A stretch of DNA of 64,000 nt from Klebsiella michiganensis (GTDB lineage Bacteria; Pseudomonadota; Gammaproteobacteria; Enterobacterales; Enterobacteriaceae), in contig CP011077.1 in assembly GCA_000963575.1 (NCBI GenBank), positions 3,658,001-3,722,000 on the forward strand, given 5' to 3'. Every line of letters begins with the position of its first letter. Position 1 is the first letter of the stretch. Under the pieces are notes generated by a model. The model saw only the letters and a program-made list of their open reading frames with translations, was not told the DNA's origin and ran no database searches. Shown here piece by piece: positions 52,106 through 60,963 of the stretch. Made by a program: the position numbers and the translations under genes.

Positions 52106-52324
52106 TCAGCGCGCGGCGGGAACGAACTCCACGCGCTTTTTAGAAATCAGTCCGTGGCCGTTCTGGCAGAAATAATCCACCGCCCCACACGCCTTCAGCA
52201 CCTGCAACGGCTTATGGCAGTCCGGGCAAAGCGCTTCCAGATGAACCTCTATGTCACAGAGATTACAGTGCGCTCCCCCGTCCGTTTGGCTCAGTTCGTT
52301 TTTACACGTCGGGCAATTAATCAT
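52106..52324 (-). CDS. yfgJ: Zinc-ribbon protein YfgJ
   Basis: 72 residues (E. coli about 71). Four CxxC knuckles: CPTC, CNLC, CPDC, and the final Cys-His region YFCQNGHG. The C-terminal half (LCPDCHKPLQVLKACGAVDYF) is nearly identical to E. coli YfgJ. Function unknown; predicted zinc binding. Convergent with xseA. Confidence 0.93.
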   Translation of the reverse strand: MINCPTCKNELSQTDGGAHCNLCDIEVHLEALCPDCHKPLQVLKACGAVDYFCQNGHGLISKKRVEFVPAAR

Positions 52325-52533
52325 CCTTCTTCCCTCCCGCTAATTCATGAATGAGCCCCATTATATACCCATCACGTTAAGATGGATTCATTTCGCCCCT
52401 GTGCAAAAGACGGGCAAACCTGGCGCATTAATGCACCGTTCTTGCCCAGCCTGTTCCCTCATGGGTTCTCGCTTGTATTCAGACTGGTATCCCAGGCCGC
52501 GCTGCGGCTGAATCTTCAATTTCCTGAAGCCAT

Positions 52534-52549
52534 TGGCACGATAATTGAA
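52534..52549 (+). promoter_or_regulatory. Candidate sigma-54 promoter of the amidase operon
   Basis: TGGCACGATAATTGAA: perfect -24 element and correct spacing. The -12 element is TTGAA rather than TTGCA, so the key C is missing. It lies 39 bp upstream of the start codon. A palindrome GGCGCATTAATGCACC lies further up at 52422-52437. NtrC-type control would suit a nitrogen-scavenging operon. Confidence 0.5.
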
Positions 52550-52587
52550 TCATCCCCTGTATGCGGTTAACCGGGGAGCACACATTC

Positions 52588-54036
52588 ATGTTTGATGAAC
52601 TGTTAGATAAAGATGCCACGGCGCTGGCCGCCCTGATTCGCTGTGGTGAGGTTTCCGCCCGGGAAGTTACTCAGGCAGCCATTGACCGTCAGCAGGCGCG
52701 TGAGCCCCTGATTCAGGCGTTTTGTACCCCAACGCCGGAGCTTGCTCTGGCACAGGCGGACGCCGTCGATGCTAAGCGTGCCAGCGGTCAGCCATTAGGC
52801 GCGCTGGCCGGGGTGCCTCTGGCAGTGAAAGACCTGATTTGTACCGCCGGGGTGAGAACCACCTCAGGATCTGCCGCCTACCAGGACTTTGTGCCGGAAG
52901 AAGACGATATCGCCGTGGAGCGGCTCCTGGCGGCAGATGCCATTCTGCTGGGTAAAACTACCGCACCCGAATTTGGCTACAGCGGCGTGGGGCACAATCC
53001 TCTGTTTCCTTCCCCGCGCAACCCCTGGGATCGCAGTAAAACACCAGGCGGCTCCAGCGCAGGCTCCGGCGCCGCGCTCGCCGCCAGGATGTGCCCGATT
53101 GCGCTAGGCAGCGACGGCGGGGGTTCGGTTCGCATTCCGGCCGCCCACTGCGGCGTCTATGGTCTGAAAGCGTCTATGGGCCGCGTGCCGCTTTGGCCTG
53201 GCTGCCGCGACGACCGTTATCCTGGCGTTTCCAGCTGGGAGTCTCTGGAACATATTGGCCCGATGACCCGCACCGTGCGGGACGCTGCGCTGATGATGTC
53301 GCTGCTGGCTGGCCCGGATATGCGAGACCGCCACTCAATTCCCTGCTCTGACGTCGACTGGCTGGCCTCGTTAGATAAGCCCTTAAGCGGCCTGCGCATC
53401 GCCTTTAGCGCCGATTTTGGCTACGTGGCGGTAGACAGCGAAGTTCGCTGGTTAACGACGGCAGCGGCGCATCGTTTTGCGCGTGAATTGGGCGCCGAAC
53501 TGGAGGAAGTTGACCCCGGCATTGCCGATGAAGCCAGAACATTTGCCGCCCTTGTTGCCTTTGAGAGTGACCTGACAGGTATGCGCCAAATGCAGGCCGA
53601 ACTGGGACCGCGAATGTCGCCTCATCTCAGCGCGATGCTGCAGCATGAATGGCGCGCCGAAACCTTCACCGACGCGAACACGCAGCGTAAAAAAATCTGC
53701 AATCAGCTTTGGCGTTTTATGCAGCGCTATGACCTGCTGCTCTCACCCACGCTGGCCGTGCCGCCGTTTCCGCTCCACATGCAGGGTCCGGAGATCATCG
53801 ACGGGCGCATGGTCAGAAGCGACCACTGGCTCTCGTTCTGCTTCCCGTTCAACTTTACCGGCCAGCCTGCCGCTTCGGTTCCCGCAGGTTTTACCGCGAA
53901 CGGGCTGCCTGTCGGGCTACAAATCGTGGGTCGTCACCTGGATGATGGCCTGGTGCTCGCGGCAAGCGCCGCCTTTGAGCGCATTCAACCATGGGATCAC
54001 ATCAGCCCTGCTTCATTTGGAGTTCTCCATGAATAA
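52588..54036 (+). CDS. Amidase-signature family hydrolase (AtzE/allophanate-hydrolase-like)
   Basis: 482 residues from the ATG at 52588, with GGGGAG upstream; an earlier ATG at 52561 has no site. The Ser-cis-Ser-Lys triad is present: Lys81 (VPLAVKDLI), the GGSSAGS cis-serine region (about 156) and nucleophile Ser180 in GSDGGGSVRIPAAH. First gene of a three-gene operon with an NCS1 permease and a biuret hydrolase, so the substrate is probably a ureido compound such as allophanate or carboxybiuret. No small AtzG-type partner is visible. Confidence 0.88.
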   Translation: MFDELLDKDATALAALIRCGEVSAREVTQAAIDRQQAREPLIQAFCTPTPELALAQADAVDAKRASGQPLGALAGVPLAVKDLICTAGVRTTSGSAAYQDFVPEEDDIAVERLLAADAILLGKTTAPEFGYSGVGHNPLFPSPRNPWDRSKTPGGSSAGSGAALAARMCPIALGSDGGGSVRIPAAHCGVYGLKASMGRVPLWPGCRDDRYPGVSSWESLEHIGPMTRTVRDAALMMSLLAGPDMRDRHSIPCSDVDWLASLDKPLSGLRIAFSADFGYVAVDSEVRWLTTAAAHRFARELGAELEEVDPGIADEARTFAALVAFESDLTGMRQMQAELGPRMSPHLSAMLQHEWRAETFTDANTQRKKICNQLWRFMQRYDLLLSPTLAVPPFPLHMQGPEIIDGRMVRSDHWLSFCFPFNFTGQPAASVPAGFTANGLPVGLQIVGRHLDDGLVLAASAAFERIQPWDHISPASFGVLHE

Positions 54037-55339
54037 GAAACCATCCCCTGCCCTGGAGCAGGAATTTGAGCACGAACCCGTGCCGCTTAGCCATCGTCAC
54101 TCCACAGGATCCGTCTCAGCGGTGTGGTTTGGCTTCCCGATGATCCTCACCAACGCGCTGTTTGGCGGCATTATTACCTGGTCGTTAGGCTTCTGGCCGG
54201 CGATCATCGCCATTCTGCTCGGCAACCTGGTGCTGTTTGCCTATGTGGGTTCCCTGAGCTGGTTTGCCGGGCAGACGGGCATGAATTTCGCCCTGCAGGC
54301 CAAACGAACCTTCGGCACCAAAGGCTACATTTTGGTTTCTGGTTTTCTTTCCACCGTGGTGATTGGCTGGTACGCCTTCCAGACTGGCCTTACCGGGACG
54401 GTAATTAACGAGACTTTCGGCTGGAATACGCTTGCGGTGACGGCGTTCGCCATCGTGCTCTACACCGGTGTGACGTTCCTGGGCGTGCGTGCCCTGTCGA
54501 TTCTGGGGATGATTGCCGCTCCGCTCTTTGTGGTACTTGGTCTGGTGGCGCTGTGGTTGATTAGCCAGCAGCATGATTTCAGCGCCGTCCTTCAGTGGCA
54601 AGGCAGCCCTGCCGCCGTGGGCACAATGAGTATGGGCACTGCCGTCACTATGGTGGTTGCTGGCTTTGCAGATTCAGGCACCATGACCGCAGATTTCACC
54701 CGCTGGTCAAAAAATGGGAAATCTGCCGTGATTGCCGCGTTCTCGGCATTTCCCGTCGCCAACGTCATTTCTTATCTCTTCGGCGTGGTTATCGTCGCGG
54801 TTGGCGCGGGCGTTGATCCGGCGACCAACGGCGGTAACTTCCTGCCGATCCTGATGGGGCACGGAGAAATTCTGTCGGCCATCGCCTGCCTGTTTGTGTT
54901 TATTAACCTTGGCTCCGTGTGCACCCACTGCCTCTACAACGGTGCCGTGGGCTACAGCCATCTGTTCCACAGCAAAATGCGGCTCTGGACGCTTATTTTG
55001 GGCGTGGTGGGCGGTGCGCTGGCGTTAGCGGGCGTGTGGTCTTATTTCCTTGAATGGCTGAGCCTGCTCGGCATCGTCGTGCCGCCGTTTGGCGCGGTGA
55101 TGATTGTTGATTTGATCTTTATGGCCAAATTTAGCCAGAACCGTCAAACAAGCCATGTGCGCGGCAGCGCCTTTGCGGCCTGGGCTATCGGCAGCCTGTG
55201 CGCCGTTGTAGCTCACCTGCTGTTCCCACAGTTTGGCGAAGCGGTCATTGGCCTGGTGACAGCGGCCATCAGTTACACCCTGATTTTGAAAATCAAAAGC
55301 GAAGCTCCGGCGAACGCCATGGAGGGAAAAAATGCCTGA
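54029..55339 (+). CDS. NCS1-family (cytosine-permease-like) transporter
   Basis: 436 residues starting at the ATG at 54029, inside the amidase gene (8-bp overlap). A longer frame upstream merely reads through the amidase gene. It has twelve helical segments and resembles CodB: SAVWFGFPMILTNALFGGI near residue 30 and FADSGTMTADFTRWSKNGK near 215. Imports a nucleobase-like or ureido substrate for the two hydrolases. The stop overlaps the next gene by 8 bp. Confidence 0.88.
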   Translation: MNKKPSPALEQEFEHEPVPLSHRHSTGSVSAVWFGFPMILTNALFGGIITWSLGFWPAIIAILLGNLVLFAYVGSLSWFAGQTGMNFALQAKRTFGTKGYILVSGFLSTVVIGWYAFQTGLTGTVINETFGWNTLAVTAFAIVLYTGVTFLGVRALSILGMIAAPLFVVLGLVALWLISQQHDFSAVLQWQGSPAAVGTMSMGTAVTMVVAGFADSGTMTADFTRWSKNGKSAVIAAFSAFPVANVISYLFGVVIVAVGAGVDPATNGGNFLPILMGHGEILSAIACLFVFINLGSVCTHCLYNGAVGYSHLFHSKMRLWTLILGVVGGALALAGVWSYFLEWLSLLGIVVPPFGAVMIVDLIFMAKFSQNRQTSHVRGSAFAAWAIGSLCAVVAHLLFPQFGEAVIGLVTAAISYTLILKIKSEAPANAMEGKNA

Positions 55340-56039
55340 TTACACCCTTAGCTCAACGCCTTATGCCTGGCCATTTGATGGCCACTACAGCGCCAGCGAC
55401 ACCGCGCTGATCGTTATCGATATGCAGACCGACTTCTGCGGCAAAGGCGGCTATGTCGACTGCATGGGCTATGACATTGCGCTCACGCGCGCGCCGATAA
55501 AACCGCTCCAGCGCGTGCTGGCCCGGATGCGCGAACTGGGCTTCCCCATTATTCATACCCGCGAGGGGCATCGCCCGGACTTAAGCGATCTGCCGGCGAA
55601 TAAGCGCTGGCGTTCAAAACGTATGCACGCAGAAATCGGCGCGGAGGGGCCATGCGGCCGCATTCTGGTGCGTGGAGAGCCGGGCTGGGAAATCATTCCG
55701 GAGCTGGCCCCGCTTGAGGGGGAAGTGATTATTGATAAGCCGGGCAAAGGGTCGTTTTACGCCACCGATTTAGAGCTGATCCTGCGCAGTCGGGGGATCC
55801 GCAACCTGATTCTGAGCGGTATTACGACGGATGTGTGCGTGCACACCACGCTACGTGAAGCCAACGACCGAGGTTTTGAATGCCTGGTACTGACCGACTG
55901 CTGTGCTGCCACGGAATTAAAGCATCACGAAGCGGCGCTGAGCATGATTCATATGCAGGGCGGGATTTTTGGTGCGGTGGCGAGTTCAGACACTTTACTG
56001 GCAGGGCTTGCCAGCCAAATGCCCGCGCTGGCAGTTTAA
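55332..56039 (+). CDS. biuH: Biuret amidohydrolase-like cysteine hydrolase (isochorismatase family)
   Basis: 235 residues. The catalytic triad Asp30 (ALIVIDMQTDFC), Lys136 (IIDKPGKGSF) and Cys169 (TTDVCVHTT) lies at the positions of the Rhizobium biuret hydrolase (36, 142 and 175 there, offset six). Long stretches around DMQTDFCGKGGYVD, HTREGHRPDLSDLPANKRW and RGEPGWEIIPEL match that enzyme as I recall it. It would convert biuret to allophanate and ammonia, with the amidase acting next. The symbol is by similarity; the substrate is not proven. Confidence 0.82.
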   Translation: MPDYTLSSTPYAWPFDGHYSASDTALIVIDMQTDFCGKGGYVDCMGYDIALTRAPIKPLQRVLARMRELGFPIIHTREGHRPDLSDLPANKRWRSKRMHAEIGAEGPCGRILVRGEPGWEIIPELAPLEGEVIIDKPGKGSFYATDLELILRSRGIRNLILSGITTDVCVHTTLREANDRGFECLVLTDCCAATELKHHEAALSMIHMQGGIFGAVASSDTLLAGLASQMPALAV

Positions 56040-56054
56040 CCTTTAAACCAATGA

Positions 56055-56075
56055 GCTCCCCTTCTGGCGGGGAGC
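56055..56075. terminator. Hairpin between convergent biuret-hydrolase and der genes
   Basis: GCTCCCC, loop TTCTGGC, GGGGAGC in the 57-bp gap. No clear T-run follows on either strand. Confidence 0.5.
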
Positions 56076-56096
56076 ACATCGGCAATCAATCAGGGC

Positions 56097-57602
56097 TTAT
56101 TTGCCCTTTTTGATATGCTTAATCAGACGCTTACGTTTACGCATCTGGTTTGGCGTCAGGGTGTTACGTTTCCCGGCGAACGGGTTCTCCCCTTCTTTGA
56201 ACTGAATACGGATTGGCGTACCCATGACGTCCAGCGATTTGCGGAAGTAGTTCATCAGATAACGTTTGTAGGAGTCCGGCAGGTCTTTCACCTGGTTGCC
56301 GTGAATCACTACGATTGGCGGGTTATAGCCCCCGGCGTGCGCGTATTTGAGCTTAACGCGACGGCCGCGAACCAACGGCGGCTGATGGTCTTCCGCCGCC
56401 ATGTTCATGATGCGGGTCAGCAGCGCGGTGCTTACGCGGCGCGTGGAGCTGTCGTAGGCTTCACGAACGGATTCGAACAGGTTACCCACGCCGCTGCCGT
56501 GCAGAGCGGAGATAAAGTGCACGCGGGCAAAGTCGATAAAGCCGAGGCGGAAGTCCAGGGTCTCTTTCACCTGCTCGCGAACTTCGTTGCTCAGGCCATC
56601 CCACTTGTTGACCACGATAACCAGTGAGCGCCCACTATTCAGGATGAAGCCCAGCAGCGAGAGATCCTGGTCGGAAATACCTTCGCGGGCGTCAATAACC
56701 AGCAGCACAACGTTCGCGTCTTCAATCGCCTGCAGGGTTTTGATTACCGAGAACTTCTCAACCGCGTCGGTGATTTTCCCACGCTTACGCACGCCCGCGG
56801 TATCAATCAGCACGAATTCACGCTCGTCGCGCTCCATCGGGATGTAGATGCTGTCGCGGGTGGTGCCCGGCATGTCATAAACGACAACGCGTTCTTCGCC
56901 GAGAATACGGTTAGTTAGCGTGGACTTACCTACGTTAGGGCGGCCAACGATAGCGAGCTTAATCGGCAGATCCTGAGGGTTGAAGGCTTCTTCCTCCTCT
57001 TCTTCCTCAAACTCTTCGTCTTCGGAAACAATGCCGTTTTTAGCGTTAAACGCAGCCCAGTAGGCTTCGTCTTCGTCCATCTCTTCCGGTTGCTCACGCG
57101 GGTCGATATCATCCATCCACGGCACCAGAACGTGTTCCAGCAGGCTGGTCACGCCACGGCCATGGGAAGCCGCAATCGGGTGGATTTCGCCGAGGCCCAG
57201 AGAGTAGAAGTCAATCACCGCCTGGTCCGGGTCAAGACCATCGGTCTTGTTCGCCACCAGGAAGGTTGGCTTCTGACGGGAGCGCAGGTGCTGAGCGATA
57301 GCTTCATCGGCTGGCATCAGCCCGGCACGCGCATCCACCATGAACAGCACAACATCTGCCTCTTCAATCGCCAGCAGCGACTGCTCGGCCATACGCGTTT
57401 CCACACCATCTTCTGTGCCATCGATACCGCCGGTATCAATACAGATAAACTCGCGGCCTTCGACTTCCGCACGACCGTACTTGCGATCGCGAGTCAGCCC
57501 CGGAAAATCCGCAACCAGCGCATCGCGGGTACGCGTTAAGCGGTTAAACAGGGTCGATTTACCGACGTTAGGGCGCCCAACAAGCGCGACCACAGGTACC
57601 AT
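56097..57602 (-). CDS. der: Ribosome-biogenesis GTPase Der (EngA)
   Basis: 501 residues from the ATG at 57602 (E. coli 490). A start at 57623 would add seven residues before the invariant MVPVVALVGRPNVGKS. There are two tandem GTPase domains with GRPNVGKST P-loops, DTGGIDGTED and DTAGVRKRGK switches, and NKTD/NKWD specificity motifs. A long acidic linker joins them. A KH-like C-terminal domain follows. It is needed for 50S subunit maturation. Confidence 0.97.
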   Translation of the reverse strand: MVPVVALVGRPNVGKSTLFNRLTRTRDALVADFPGLTRDRKYGRAEVEGREFICIDTGGIDGTEDGVETRMAEQSLLAIEEADVVLFMVDARAGLMPADEAIAQHLRSRQKPTFLVANKTDGLDPDQAVIDFYSLGLGEIHPIAASHGRGVTSLLEHVLVPWMDDIDPREQPEEMDEDEAYWAAFNAKNGIVSEDEEFEEEEEEEAFNPQDLPIKLAIVGRPNVGKSTLTNRILGEERVVVYDMPGTTRDSIYIPMERDEREFVLIDTAGVRKRGKITDAVEKFSVIKTLQAIEDANVVLLVIDAREGISDQDLSLLGFILNSGRSLVIVVNKWDGLSNEVREQVKETLDFRLGFIDFARVHFISALHGSGVGNLFESVREAYDSSTRRVSTALLTRIMNMAAEDHQPPLVRGRRVKLKYAHAGGYNPPIVVIHGNQVKDLPDSYKRYLMNYFRKSLDVMGTPIRIQFKEGENPFAGKRNTLTPNQMRKRKRLIKHIKKGK

Positions 57603-57662
57603 TATAAAAGCCTCATTACTCAAAATTTATTAGTAAAACAGCGTCAATTTTCGGCTGTTTTT

Positions 57663-57700
57663 AAAAAGCCAAAACGGCTCCCGAACTAAGGGAACCGTTT
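57663..57700 (-). terminator. Terminator after bamB
   Basis: On the minus strand AAACGGTTCCC pairs with GGGAGCCGTTT (one mismatch), then TTGGCTTTTT. It lies between bamB and der, so der has its own promoter or depends on read-through. Confidence 0.72.
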
Positions 57701-57725
57701 CAAACGTGACGATTATCCGACAAGT

Positions 57726-58907
57726 TTAGCGTTTGATGGCGTACAGCGTGCCGTCTTTTGCCTGGATAAGCAGTTTGTCGCTGGCAACTACTGGCGTCGT
57801 CTGGAAGCCGGAGCTGTCCACTTTCTGCTGGGCAACAAAGCGCCCATCATCGTTGTTGATCCAGTGCATGTAGCCTTCGCTGTCGCCAACAACCAGGTAG
57901 CCATTGTACAGCACTGGCGCGGTCAGGTTGCGGTGCAGCAGATCGCTTTGCGTCCACAGCGTCACGCCGCCGTCTACGTTCAGCGCCACAACGCGGTCAT
58001 TCTGATCCACCAGGTAAATGCGGTTACCGTCCACGATGAAGTCATTCACCGAGCCCATTTCACGTTTCCACATGATCTGGCCGGAACGCAGATCCAGCGC
58101 CGTCAGGTTACCGTTGTAGGCCAGCGCGTAAACCACGCCGTTAACGATAACCGGCGTTGTATCAACGTCGCTCAGGCGGTCAATTTCTGTCGCACCTGTC
58201 GCCTGGGAGATACGCTGCTGCCAGATAAGCTGGCCCTGCTGCATCAGCACTGCGCTAACGCGGCCGTTATCACCGCCGACAATAGCGGCACCAAAGGCAG
58301 TTGCCGGCGCCGATTCACCGCGCAGGGACAGCGCAGGCATATCAAGGTTTACGCTCCATTTTACCGCACCGTCGGCTTCGTTCAGCGCCTGCAGCATACC
58401 GTTGCTGGTATGAATCAGCACAACACCGTCGCTAACCACCGGGCGAGAAAGTGCTTCGCCAGCCACTTTTGTCTGCCAGGCAATGCTGCCGTCGGAGGTA
58501 TTCAGCGCGAAGACTTTCGCTTTTTCGCTGCCGACATAAACGTGGCCACCGTCAACGGTCAGGCCACCGGACAACAGAGCCGGAATATTACTGGAGAAGA
58601 AGCCGGTTTTCTCAGACAGATCGACCTTCCACTCTTCTTTACCGTCATCCGCGTTCACGGCTTTCACAGTACCACGGCGGTCAGCAGCATAAATGGTGCT
58701 GCCCTGCCAGGCCGGATGCAGGTTAGAGTAGAAATCACCGATTCCATCACCCACGGACGTGCTCCACGCTTTTTGCGGAGTGAACTGGTTTTCTACCGTT
58801 GGCAGCGGAGACATTTTAACTACATCTTCTTCGCCGCTGAACAGGGAGCAGCCGCTGAGCAGCGTCAAAGAGAGCAGCCCAGGCACAAATAGTTTACGCA
58901 ATTGCAT
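57726..58907 (-). CDS. bamB: Outer-membrane assembly lipoprotein BamB
   Basis: 393 residues. The lipoprotein signal ends at the LSGC lipobox (Cys20). An eight-bladed propeller of WD/PQQ-like repeats follows (AADRRGTVKAVNADDGKEEW, YVGSEKAKVFALNTSDGSIAW and similar). It is a component of the BAM complex, binding BamA POTRA domains in the periplasm. It follows yfgM at 10 bp in the hisS-yfgM-bamB run, as in E. coli. Confidence 0.97.
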   Translation of the reverse strand: MQLRKLFVPGLLSLTLLSGCSLFSGEEDVVKMSPLPTVENQFTPQKAWSTSVGDGIGDFYSNLHPAWQGSTIYAADRRGTVKAVNADDGKEEWKVDLSEKTGFFSSNIPALLSGGLTVDGGHVYVGSEKAKVFALNTSDGSIAWQTKVAGEALSRPVVSDGVVLIHTSNGMLQALNEADGAVKWSVNLDMPALSLRGESAPATAFGAAIVGGDNGRVSAVLMQQGQLIWQQRISQATGATEIDRLSDVDTTPVIVNGVVYALAYNGNLTALDLRSGQIMWKREMGSVNDFIVDGNRIYLVDQNDRVVALNVDGGVTLWTQSDLLHRNLTAPVLYNGYLVVGDSEGYMHWINNDDGRFVAQQKVDSSGFQTTPVVASDKLLIQAKDGTLYAIKR

Positions 58908-58917
58908 CGGGTCCCTC

Positions 58918-59538
58918 TTAGCTGGACAAATTATTGATTTTCATCTGCATCATTTCACGCAGGGCCGGAGAAGCATTGGTTTGTGAACCTTTGCTCCACG
59001 CATCACGAGCACCCTGCTTATCCCCTTTACTGAGCAGCGCTTCGCCGCGCAGGTCGGCAACCATTGCTACCCAGCCTTCGCCTTTTACGCTATCCAGCGT
59101 TTTCAGCGCAGCATCAGCCTGTTTCTGCTGAATCTGAATGCGAGCCAGACGCAGATTGATCAGCGCCTGCATGTTCTCATCTTTGGTACTGCTAAGGCCG
59201 TTTTGCAGCTGGGTGGCTGCTTTATCCAGCTCGTTTTTATCAACAAACTGCTGCGCCAGCTCTAATGCCGCCAGCGCGCCATAGGTATTTTTGTTGTCAG
59301 CGGCAAATTTCTCGACCGCTTCCAGCGTCTGCGGCTGGTCTGCTTTTACCGCGCTGGTCACATTCTGGTAAGCCAGGGATGCTTCACGCATGGAGTCGTC
59401 CTGGTGGCCGTTCCAGTAACGCCAGCCCACCAGAGCGCCGATACCCAGCACAACCCCGACTACCAGCGCTTTGCCGTTTTCCGCAAAGAAGCGTTTTACC
59501 GCTTCCATCTGATCGTTTTCGTTCTCGTAAACTTCCAC
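58918..59538 (-). CDS. yfgM: SecYEG-ancillary membrane protein YfgM
   Basis: 206 residues (E. coli 206). A cytoplasmic N-terminus is followed by one membrane helix (about 24-42; ALVVGVVLGIGALVGWRYW) and a periplasmic TPR-like domain. Associates with PpiD at the Sec translocon. The start has AGGA upstream. Located between hisS and bamB as in E. coli. Confidence 0.96.
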   Translation of the reverse strand: MEVYENENDQMEAVKRFFAENGKALVVGVVLGIGALVGWRYWNGHQDDSMREASLAYQNVTSAVKADQPQTLEAVEKFAADNKNTYGALAALELAQQFVDKNELDKAATQLQNGLSSTKDENMQALINLRLARIQIQQKQADAALKTLDSVKGEGWVAMVADLRGEALLSKGDKQGARDAWSKGSQTNASPALREMMQMKINNLSS

Positions 59539-59573
59539 GCAGTCCTTCTCCTTAACGAATAATCACCGGGTGA

Positions 59574-60848
59574 TTAACCCAGTAACGCCTGCAGATGGGC
59601 GGCAGCGTCAGCTTGCGCGACGTTTTGTTGCTCACCTGTGCGTAAATCCTTAACCACGACTTCGCCTTTAGCGACTTCATCTTCACCCAGCACCAGTGCA
59701 ACGCGAGCGCCCCACTTGTCGGCACGAGCGAACTGCTTCTTGAAGTTACCGCCGCCGTAGTTAGTCATCAATTTCAGTGCCGGCACCTGGTCACGTAGCT
59801 TTTCAGCCAGCAGCATCGCCGCGCCCTGCGTTCCCTGACCCGAGGAGATCAGGTACATATCGACAACGGATTCTGCTTTAAATTCAGGATTAATCGCCTG
59901 AACCAGTAAAACAAGGCGCTCGAGGCCCATAGCGAAGCCAACCGCTGGCGCCGCGCGCCCGCCAAGCTGTTCCACCAGACCATCGTAGCGGCCACCGGCA
60001 CACACGGTGCCCTGAGAGCCCAGGCTGTTCGTCACCCACTCAAACACGGTGCGGTTGTAGTAGTCCAGGCCGCGAACCAGACGCTGGTTAACGGTGTAAG
60101 CAATGCCTGCTGCATCCAGGAACTGACACAGGCCGGCGAAGTGCTCACGGGACTCTTCATCAAGGTAATCGCCTAGTTGAGGCGCATCGTTCAGCAGAGC
60201 CTGAACATCCTGATTTTTGGAGTCCAGCACGCGCAGCGGGTTGCTGTACATGCGGCGTTTACAGTCCTCGTCCAGCTTCTCTTTATGCTGCTCCAGGAAA
60301 GCAACCAGCGCATCGCGGTAGTTAGCACGAGCCTCCAGCGAGCCGATAGAGTTCAGCTCCAGGCTCACATGCTGGTCAATACCCAGCGCGCGCCACCAGC
60401 GAGCCGTCAGCATGATAAGCTCGGCGTCAATATCCGGGCCATTCAGGCCAAAGACTTCAACACCCAACTGGTTAAACTGGCGATAACGCCCTTTTTGAGG
60501 ACGTTCATGGCGGAACATCGGCCCGATGTACCACAAACGCTGTTCCTGATTGTACAGAAGACCATGTTCGATACCGGCACGCACGCAGCCCGCGGTGCCT
60601 TCAGGACGCAGAGTCAGGCTGTCGCCGTTGCGATCCTCAAAGGTATACATCTCTTTTTCAACCACGTCGGTCACTTCACCGATAGCGCGTTTGAATAACG
60701 GGGTCTGCTCTACAATCGGCAAACGGATTTCGCTGTAACCGTAGCTCGCGAGCACCTGCTTAAGAATGCCTTCAATACGCTGCCAGATGGCGGTTTCGCC
60801 CGGCAGGTAATCGTTCATGCCGCGAATGGCTTGAATGTTTTTTGCCAC
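59574..60848 (-). CDS. hisS: Histidyl-tRNA synthetase HisS
   Basis: 424 residues from a GTG at 60848, giving exactly the E. coli length and N-terminus (AKNIQAIRGMNDYLPG). An upstream ATG at 60872 lies in the putative sRNA/terminator region. Class II motif 2 is FRHERPQKGRYRQF, and the histidine-specific loops are LVRGLDYYNRTVFEW and GGRYDGL. The C-terminal anticodon domain ends the protein. Confidence 0.97.
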   Translation of the reverse strand: MAKNIQAIRGMNDYLPGETAIWQRIEGILKQVLASYGYSEIRLPIVEQTPLFKRAIGEVTDVVEKEMYTFEDRNGDSLTLRPEGTAGCVRAGIEHGLLYNQEQRLWYIGPMFRHERPQKGRYRQFNQLGVEVFGLNGPDIDAELIMLTARWWRALGIDQHVSLELNSIGSLEARANYRDALVAFLEQHKEKLDEDCKRRMYSNPLRVLDSKNQDVQALLNDAPQLGDYLDEESREHFAGLCQFLDAAGIAYTVNQRLVRGLDYYNRTVFEWVTNSLGSQGTVCAGGRYDGLVEQLGGRAAPAVGFAMGLERLVLLVQAINPEFKAESVVDMYLISSGQGTQGAAMLLAEKLRDQVPALKLMTNYGGGNFKKQFARADKWGARVALVLGEDEVAKGEVVVKDLRTGEQQNVAQADAAAHLQALLG

Positions 60849-60869
60849 GTTTTTTCTCTGCTTTATATA

Positions 60870-60950
60870 CAAAAAATGAACCCGAAATCAGGCCACTTAC
60901 TCAGGTAAACGGCCGTGCGGGTTCAATCATACACGGGAAGCCCTGTGCTT
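60870..60950 (-). ncRNA. sroE: Candidate SroE small RNA between ispG and hisS
   Basis: The 115-bp gap has the position of E. coli sroE. On the minus strand GGGAAGC...GCTTCCC forms one hairpin, then TGAACCCG (60925-60918) pairs with CGGGTTCA (60884-60877), followed by six T. The boundaries are approximate and no primary promoter was seen, so it may be processed from the ispG-hisS transcript. Confidence 0.5.
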
Positions 60951-60963
60951 CCCATGCTTCGCA

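Noticed and set aside
52422..52437. NtrC enhancer site upstream of the amidase operon
   Set aside because: GGCGCATTAATGCACC is palindromic, but its half-sites face the opposite way to the NtrC GCACC-N5-GGTGC consensus.
53645..54028. N-terminal extension of the NCS1 permease into the amidase gene
   Set aside because: The extension is the amidase gene read in another frame. The permease family starts at the ATG at 54029.
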